Source: Aeromicrobium panaciterrae
GTDB taxonomy: Bacteria; Actinomycetota; Actinomycetes; Propionibacteriales; Nocardioidaceae
Direction: 5' to 3'
DNA length: 64,000 nucleotides
Assembly: GCF_031457275.1 (NCBI RefSeq)
Contig: NZ_JAVDWH010000001.1
Span: forward strand, 2,666,001-2,730,000
Shown here: positions 63,502-64,000 of the stretch, piece after piece
How positions within the stretch are numbered: the first letter of the stretch is position 1
Layout of the letters: the number at the start of each line of letters is the position of its first letter
Made by a program: the position numbers and the translations under genes
The notes under the pieces: generated by a model
Database searches by the model: none
What the model was told of the DNA's origin: nothing
What the model saw: the letters and a program-made list of their open reading frames with translations, nothing else

Positions 63502-64000
63502 TCGGCCGTCGAGCAGACGACGCCCAGTCCTTTAATGAGGCCTGGAGCGGACGTGCGCCCCGTGACGAGCAGATCGCCGAGTTGGTCCGGTTCGCCGAGA
63601 CCCTGTGCGAAGCTGCCGTTGCCGAGCCGACCCCGGAGTTCCGCCTGTCCCTTCGCTCGGCTCTGATGACAGAGGCCCAGACGGCCCTCCTGCCAGTCAA
63701 GTCGACGCCCCGCACCATCGCCGCTGCCACGACACAGCGCCCCGTACGCCGTCGCATCGCCGGTCTCACCGCAGCCGCTCTCGCCTCTGCTGGCGTCGTC
63801 GGCCTTGTCTCCACCAGCGCTTCCGCCGTTCCTGGCGAGATGCTCTACTCCGTCAAGCGCAGCGTCGAGTCCGTACAACTCGCACTTCACCAGGACGACG
63901 GCTCGCGCGGTGCGTTCATGCTCGCCCAGGCGTCTGAACGCCTCGCCGAAGCTCGCCAGCTGAGCGACAACCCGTCCTCGCGCACCGACTCGCTGATCGC
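63498..64000 (+). CDS. DUF5667 / RsbN-like anti-sigma factor (partial)
   Basis: 167 residues visible; the gene continues beyond the window. The N-terminal 80 residues are a helical cytoplasmic region that could hold the sigma factor (DEQIAELVRFAETLCEAAVA). One membrane segment follows at about 86-108, then PGEMLYSVKRSVESVQLALH, the DUF5667 motif, on the outer side. Good ribosome site GGGAGGA before ATG 63498. Coupled to the upstream ORF. The role as anti-sigma factor for the BldN-like protein is inferred from order and topology. Confidence 0.82.
   Translation, partial: MIGRRADDAQSFNEAWSGRAPRDEQIAELVRFAETLCEAAVAEPTPEFRLSLRSALMTEAQTALLPVKSTPRTIAAATTQRPVRRRIAGLTAAALASAGVVGLVSTSASAVPGEMLYSVKRSVESVQLALHQDDGSRGAFMLAQASERLAEARQLSDNPSSRTDSLI

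Noticed and set aside
1..64000. CRISPR arrays, tRNA or rRNA genes, prophage or transposase genes
   Set aside because: Reading both strands showed no regularly spaced repeats, no cloverleaf candidates and no integrase or transposase motifs.

Overview
The window comes from a high-GC actinobacterium. GTG starts, leaderless-type promoters, a menaquinone-only quinone pathway and the gene order hemB-hemD-hemC-hemA-rex followed by a HAD hydrolase and a BldN-type sigma factor all fit this. The order resembles the Streptomyces hem/rex/bldN locus, and the gene set suggests Nocardioidaceae or a relative (inference). No tRNA, rRNA, CRISPR array or intact insertion sequence was seen, and no gene-free stretch exceeds about 210 bases.

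Nearly everything serves respiration. Positions 1-2274 hold the start of a reduced second complex I set (nuoA2-B2-C2-H2, no nuoD between C2 and H2). A rarD-type transporter follows. Then, all on the minus strand, a complete 14-gene nuoA-N operon (19534 to 4366) ends in a long-chain polyprenyl diphosphate synthase that probably makes the menaquinone side chain. Its promoter carries a perfect Rex operator. At 19.8-24.8 kb a Tat-exported amine oxidase and a secreted propeller protein diverge from a TetR-aldolase-sugar kinase operon. Menaquinone genes are scattered: menG/menF (24.8-26.7 kb), menD/menC (35.6-38.1 kb), menE and menA (39.8-42.4 kb). Between them lie an XRE regulator, an SGNH hydrolase, a large LuxR-family ATPase and a GMC oxidoreductase-aldehyde dehydrogenase operon.

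From 44.0 to 49.8 kb a minus-strand operon joins hemL to the system II cytochrome c maturation genes (resA, ccdA, resB, ccsB). A secreted transglycosylase-like protein, a DUF222/HNH protein and a nitronate monooxygenase-like gene separate it from hemB-hemD-hemC-hemA-rex (53.6-59.1 kb). The right end has a lipoprotein, a glutaredoxin-like protein, an acyl-CoA ligase, a HAD phosphatase and a BldN-like sigma factor coupled through a 30-codon ORF to an RsbN-like anti-sigma factor that runs off the window.

The genes combine into one theme: NADH oxidation, its quinone acceptor, haem for the cytochromes, cytochrome c maturation, and the NADH sensor Rex, with Rex sites before both nuoA and rex. The most novel-looking signal is a pair of identical-arm palindromes between a small helix-turn-helix gene fused in operon to menE and the divergent menA. 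It points to an undescribed local regulator of menaquinone synthesis.
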